This document shows positions 8,058-10,838 of a DNA stretch of 10,838 nt, one piece after another. Each line of letters begins with the position of its first letter. Positions within the stretch are counted from its first letter, which is position 1. The notes below the pieces were generated by a model. That model ran no database searches. It was not told where the DNA came from and saw only the letters and a list, made by a program, of their open reading frames with translations. The DNA is from an uncultured Flavobacteriaceae bacterium (GTDB taxonomy: Bacteria > Bacteroidota > Bacteroidia > Flavobacteriales > Flavobacteriaceae), in NCBI GenBank assembly GCA_913031655.1, contig CAJWFY010000046.1:1-10838 (forward strand), in the 5' to 3' direction. The translations under genes and the position numbers were made by a program.

Positions 8058-9488
8058 ATGAGAAATTCTAATTCAGAAGTTTCAATTAAAGTTCCAATGA
8101 GTCAAAAGATCGCTTTTGGTTTTGGGATGCTAGCCAATCAAATGTTTCCTGCAGCTCTTGGAATTTTCATGGTAGTTCTTGTACAAGATTTAGGTTTTCC
8201 TCCTTTATTATGGGGACTTATTTTCTTTTTACCACGTTTTTTTGATGCAATAACAGACCCAATAATGGGGTTTATTTCTGATAATACAAAATCAAAGTGG
8301 GGAAGAAGAAGACAGTATGTTTTCATAGGAGCAATAGTAATGGGTGTATCATTTATAGCAATGTGGCAATTGTTTGCTGAAAATGGATTGACTTATAATT
8401 TTTGGTATTTTTTAATATTATCATTTGTATTTTATCTTGGTTTAACCATTTTTAGCGTGCCTTATGTTGCAATGGGTTATGAAATGAGTAATGATTTTCA
8501 CGAACGAACAAAAATAATGGCCGTTGCACAGTGGATTGGCCAATGGGCCTGGGTTATAGCTCCTTGGTTTTGGGTTATAATATATGATCCAACTTGGTTT
8601 GAAAATGCGGAATCAGGGACACGAGAATTGTCAATTTATGTAGGAATTGCCTGTACAATTTTAGCTATTATTCCAGCAATTTTTATAAAAAGTAGATCAA
8701 CGTTATCAGATGATAATTTAAAACCCTTAACAACTTCAAATTTTAAAAGCAGTATAAAAGATATTGTAAAAACATTTATAGATGCTTACAATAATAAACC
8801 TTTTAGAAAATTATGTATTGCTACGTTTTTAGTTTTTAATTCTTTTCAAACTATTGCAGCTTTTTCCTTTTTTATAATAGTGTATCATTTGTTTAATGGA
8901 GATGCAACAGCAGCTGGTTATTGGCCTACTCTACATGGTTCTGTAGGAGCTTTAGTTACTACTTTTTTAGTAATACCTGTTGTTACAAAAATGTCTCAAA
9001 AAGTTGGTAAAAAGAATACATTTATGATTTCTCAAGGAATTTCTGTTATTGGATATATATTGTTTTGGTTTTTATTTATCCCAGGTAAACCATATATGTT
9101 TTTGTATGCTTTACCATTTTTTTCGTTTGGAATTGGAGGTTTGTTTACCCTTATGATGAGTATGACTGCGGATGTTTGTGATTTAGATGAGTTAAATAAT
9201 GGTTTGCCAAGAAAGGAAGGAACTTTTGGAGCACTCTATTGGTGGATGGTTAAGTTTGGATCAGCATTAGCAGGCTTATTTAGTGGATTTATTATGGCCT
9301 ACGTTGGTTTCACACCTGATGTTGCTAATCAACCTGACGAAGCAATTACTGGTTTAAGAATTTTTTATTCATTAGTTCCTATTATTGGAACATTAACAGC
9401 TATGTATGTGATGAAAAATTATGATTTAACAGAAAAACGTGCTAATGAAATTTCAAAAATTTTATCAAGTCGTAGAAATAAAATATAA
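8058..9488 (+). CDS. Sugar:cation symporter, GPH (MelB-like) branch of the MFS
   Basis: This inner-membrane carrier probably brings gluco-oligosaccharides or glucose from the periplasm into the cell with Na+ or H+. The 476-residue protein has about twelve hydrophobic segments, the usual count for the glycoside-pentoside-hexuronide family. RFFDAITDP near the end of the second segment carries D63 and D67, spaced four apart like the cation-binding Asp pair of E. coli MelB. It is followed by the loop SKWGRRRQY, the GPH counterpart of the MFS loop 2-3 motif. A second family signature, TADVCDLDEL (from about 370) with RKEGTFGALYWW, lies between late segments. A Trp-rich stretch, WIGQWAWVIAPWFW, around 160 is notable. 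It begins 64 nt after the GH-A gene, in the same direction. The substrate is inferred from neighbours; beta-1,3-gluco-oligosaccharide import would feed the cytosolic phosphorylase. Confidence 0.9.
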   Translation: MRNSNSEVSIKVPMSQKIAFGFGMLANQMFPAALGIFMVVLVQDLGFPPLLWGLIFFLPRFFDAITDPIMGFISDNTKSKWGRRRQYVFIGAIVMGVSFIAMWQLFAENGLTYNFWYFLILSFVFYLGLTIFSVPYVAMGYEMSNDFHERTKIMAVAQWIGQWAWVIAPWFWVIIYDPTWFENAESGTRELSIYVGIACTILAIIPAIFIKSRSTLSDDNLKPLTTSNFKSSIKDIVKTFIDAYNNKPFRKLCIATFLVFNSFQTIAAFSFFIIVYHLFNGDATAAGYWPTLHGSVGALVTTFLVIPVVTKMSQKVGKKNTFMISQGISVIGYILFWFLFIPGKPYMFLYALPFFSFGIGGLFTLMMSMTADVCDLDELNNGLPRKEGTFGALYWWMVKFGSALAGLFSGFIMAYVGFTPDVANQPDEAITGLRIFYSLVPIIGTLTAMYVMKNYDLTEKRANEISKILSSRRNKI

Positions 9489-9564
9489 GTTCAATTATAA
9501 AGTAAAATTAACCCATATAATTTTTTAATGTAGGTTACATATAAACTTAAACAGATAGTTAATA

Positions 9565-9666
9565 ATGAAAATTTCTTTTAACAATATCAATCTAAAAATA
9601 ATATTATTATTCAGTTTGTTATTTGTTAATTTTTCTTTTTCCCAAGGCCTTAAGACAAGTTTTTAG
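9565..9666 (+). pseudogene. Remnant ORF: intact signal peptide followed by a stop
   Basis: ATG 9565 opens a 33-codon frame ending at TAG 9664-9666. It reads MKISFNNINLKIILLF, then SLLFVNFSFSQ, then GLKTSF. The first 27 residues form a convincing Bacteroidota Sec signal peptide: basic start, hydrophobic core, and an FSFSQ end with cleavage before or at Gln. Only six residues follow. A mature protein that short is unlikely, so this is best read as the 5' end of a secreted-protein gene whose body was lost. GLKTS right after the cleavage site resembles the mature start of some flavobacterial GH5/GH30-type enzymes (GLKTSGK...), but six residues cannot prove that. No continuation was seen by eye before the next gene at 9726. 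A genuine secreted micropeptide is the alternative. Confidence 0.45.
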
Positions 9667-9682
9667 TGTTTTGTAAAAACTT
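9657..9682. repeat. Short AT-rich inverted repeat over the remnant ORF's stop
   Basis: AAGTTTTTA (9657-9665) and TAAAAACTT (9674-9682) are perfect complements around an 8-nt spacer, GTGTTTTG. The left arm covers the end of the remnant ORF. The stem has only two G-C pairs and is followed by AATTAAAAAG instead of a T-run, so it is a poor terminator. It could be a deletion scar or chance in this AT-rich stretch. The rest of 9489-9725 holds no other gene that I can support. Confidence 0.35.
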
Positions 9683-9725
9683 AATTAAAAAGCATTATTT
9701 TTATTTGAAATAAATTTTTATTTAA

Positions 9726-10244
9726 ATGAGATTACTTATTTTAATTTGTCTTTTAATGGCTTCTTGTTCTAAATCAACAAAAAATAATAATCCTATAAAT
9801 AATTCAATTAATTATTTTGAATTGAACTCATTTGTTAAAGATTCTATGCCAATTTCATCAGATTTAAATTCTAATTATAATCAAGTATTTAATTTGTGGG
9901 AAGATATTGATGTCTTAAAAAAGGCCACTACATTGTCAAAAATTGATACAAGACAATTACTATATTTTATAGAATCTTATAAGTTAGAAATAGATGAAAT
10001 TAATGAAATTCATATCCCTGCTGTTTTAAACATCCCCTCCATTTTGGGAAGATTCAGAGTTTTTAAAACAGACGTATTGAAAATAAACACTAAGGAAGAC
10101 TTAAATAATAATAATTTAAAAACTTTTAAAGAGAATCTTATAAAAATAACAGATTCCTATAATGCATTAATTAGAAGAATGAATGCAGTTGCAAAGGAAA
10201 GTGTTGAAATTAACAATAATTCAGACGAATTTAAATTTGATTAA
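9726..10244 (+). CDS. Small lipoprotein of unknown function
   Basis: I do not recognise this 172-residue protein. It starts with a compact lipoprotein signal, MRLLILICLLMASC, with the Cys at 14, followed by a polar Asn/Ser/Lys-rich tether (SKSTKNNNPINNS). The body looks mainly helical, with heptad-like stretches such as LLYFIESYKLEIDEINEI (from about 78) and ENLIKITDSYNALIRRMNAVAKES near the C-terminus. No catalytic motif, membrane segment or known fold stands out. It is probably anchored to the outer or inner membrane on the periplasmic side. It lies 237 nt after the symporter, separated by the remnant ORF, and converges on metG with 13 nt between the stops. It therefore probably belongs to the chromosomal backbone and not the glucan locus. 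ATG 9726 is the only start that keeps the signal peptide. Confidence 0.75.
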   Translation: MRLLILICLLMASCSKSTKNNNPINNSINYFELNSFVKDSMPISSDLNSNYNQVFNLWEDIDVLKKATTLSKIDTRQLLYFIESYKLEIDEINEIHIPAVLNIPSILGRFRVFKTDVLKINTKEDLNNNNLKTFKENLIKITDSYNALIRRMNAVAKESVEINNNSDEFKFD

Positions 10245-10257
10245 AAATCAAGTTTAG
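10231..10257. terminator. Possible bidirectional hairpin between convergent genes
   Basis: A 12-bp stem (10231-10242 with 10246-10257) contains two G-U pairs and a 3-nt AAA loop. It overlaps the stop codon of the lipoprotein gene and ends next to the metG stop codon. It lies where a shared terminator would be expected, but it is AT-rich and neither side has a clear T-run, so function is uncertain. Confidence 0.35.
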
Positions 10258-10838
10258 TTATTCATTCAACTTTATTGATTCGTTGAGTTTTTCAAGCTGA
10301 AGTTCAATTTCTTGATCCTCAATTTTTCTAAAAAGTAATGAACTTTTCTCAATCTTATCACAAATTATAGGAGAGTCCTTAGAAATAGAGTCCCATTCAA
10401 CATTCTTAATATTAAAGATTGTTTTAAGTTTTTCAGATGTATTAGGTAAAAAAGGCTCACAAACTAAACCTAGAACTCCGCAGATTTGCAAACTAATATT
10501 CATTATAGTTTTTACCTTTTCAGAGTCATCTGTTTTAATTAATTTCCAAGGTTCTTCGTCAGCAAGATATTTGTTACCCAACCTTGCTAAGTCAATCATG
10601 ATATTAACAGATTCTCTAAACTTGAATTTCTCAATAGAATCTCCAATTTTTTTTGGAAACGAATAGACTTCACTGATTAAGTCTTGTTCTTTGTCATTTA
10701 AAATTCCAATAGAAGGAACTTTACTGTCATAATATTTTTGAGTCAATACAGCTACTCTATTTATAAAATTTCCTAAGATGGCCACTAACTCATTATTGTT
10801 TCTAGCTTGAAAATCTTTCCAAGTAAAGTCATTGTCTT
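10258..10838 (-). CDS. metG: Methionyl-tRNA synthetase, C-terminal part (5' end outside window)
   Basis: This enzyme charges tRNA-Met with methionine in the cytoplasm. The frame is open from the right edge (DNDFTWKDFQARNNNELVAI...) to TAA at 10260-10258, giving 193 complete codons visible. The GTG at 10785-10783 is an internal Val codon, not a start. The visible part is the end of the catalytic core and the helical anticodon-binding domain: FQARNNNELVAILGNFINRV, YLADEEPWKLIK and VCEPFLPNTSEKL are well-known MetG wording. The protein ends LQLEKLNESIKLNE. Flavobacterial MetG normally continues through a charged linker into a C-terminal Trbp111-like tRNA-binding (dimerisation) domain of roughly 110 residues. 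That domain is missing here, and the codons after the stop do not resemble it. The gene converges with the small lipoprotein gene. Confidence 0.93.
   Translation of the reverse strand, partial: DNDFTWKDFQARNNNELVAILGNFINRVAVLTQKYYDSKVPSIGILNDKEQDLISEVYSFPKKIGDSIEKFKFRESVNIMIDLARLGNKYLADEEPWKLIKTDDSEKVKTIMNISLQICGVLGLVCEPFLPNTSEKLKTIFNIKNVEWDSISKDSPIICDKIEKSSLLFRKIEDQEIELQLEKLNESIKLNE

Noticed and set aside
8138..8326. Minus-strand 62-codon ORF opposite the symporter gene
   Set aside because: It is the complement of conserved GPH transporter sequence and shows no independent features.
9528..9540. Quasi-palindrome ATGTA-GGT-TACAT after the symporter gene
   Set aside because: A 5-bp stem without a T-run is expected by chance in such AT-rich DNA; neither terminator nor operator can be supported.
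10783..10785. GTG as the start codon of the minus-strand metG ORF
   Set aside because: The frame stays open to the window edge with conserved MetG sequence (FTWKDFQARNNNELVAI), so the codon is an internal Val.

Overview
The window is very AT-rich, initiates translation without clear Shine-Dalgarno sequences, and encodes several short-signal lipoproteins. Its MetG fragment has the wording typical of Flavobacteriia. The likely source is a Flavobacteriaceae-like bacterium (Bacteroidota), plausibly marine. This rests on composition and protein family content; no 16S rRNA is present.

Layout. Positions 2-415 hold the C-terminal end of a probable surface glycan-binding protein, followed by a strong intrinsic terminator (430-470). 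From about 589 to 9488 lie five co-directional genes of a beta-1,3-glucan (laminarin-type) utilization locus: a lipoprotein GH16 endo-glucanase with a PKD domain, a large signal-less glucan phosphorylase of the GH149/GH161 type, a lipoprotein GH17 glucanase, a secreted clan GH-A glycosidase overlapping it by 14 nt with a GTG start, and a MelB-type (GPH family) sugar symporter. From 9489 to 9725 there is a gene-poor stretch with a 33-codon ORF that is essentially a signal peptide and looks like a gene remnant. Then follow a small lipoprotein of unknown function (9726-10244) and, convergent with it, the C-terminal part of methionyl-tRNA synthetase (10258 to the right edge). These last genes mark the boundary of the glucan locus.

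How the genes fit together (inference from families and signals). The GH16 enzyme, anchored by lipid and carrying a non-catalytic module shared with the upstream binding protein, would cut beta-1,3-glucan at the cell surface. GH17 and the GH-A enzyme would trim oligosaccharides in the periplasm or at the outer membrane. The symporter would carry short oligosaccharides or glucose across the inner membrane. The phosphorylase, which lacks a signal peptide, would split imported oligosaccharides with phosphate to give glucose 1-phosphate, saving ATP. SusC/SusD-like genes are expected upstream of the window but are not visible.

The most notable points are the symporter plus cytosolic phosphorylase pairing, the module shared by binding protein and hydrolase, the family-uncertain GH-A glycosidase, the truncated signal-peptide ORF, and a MetG that stops before the usual C-terminal tRNA-binding domain.
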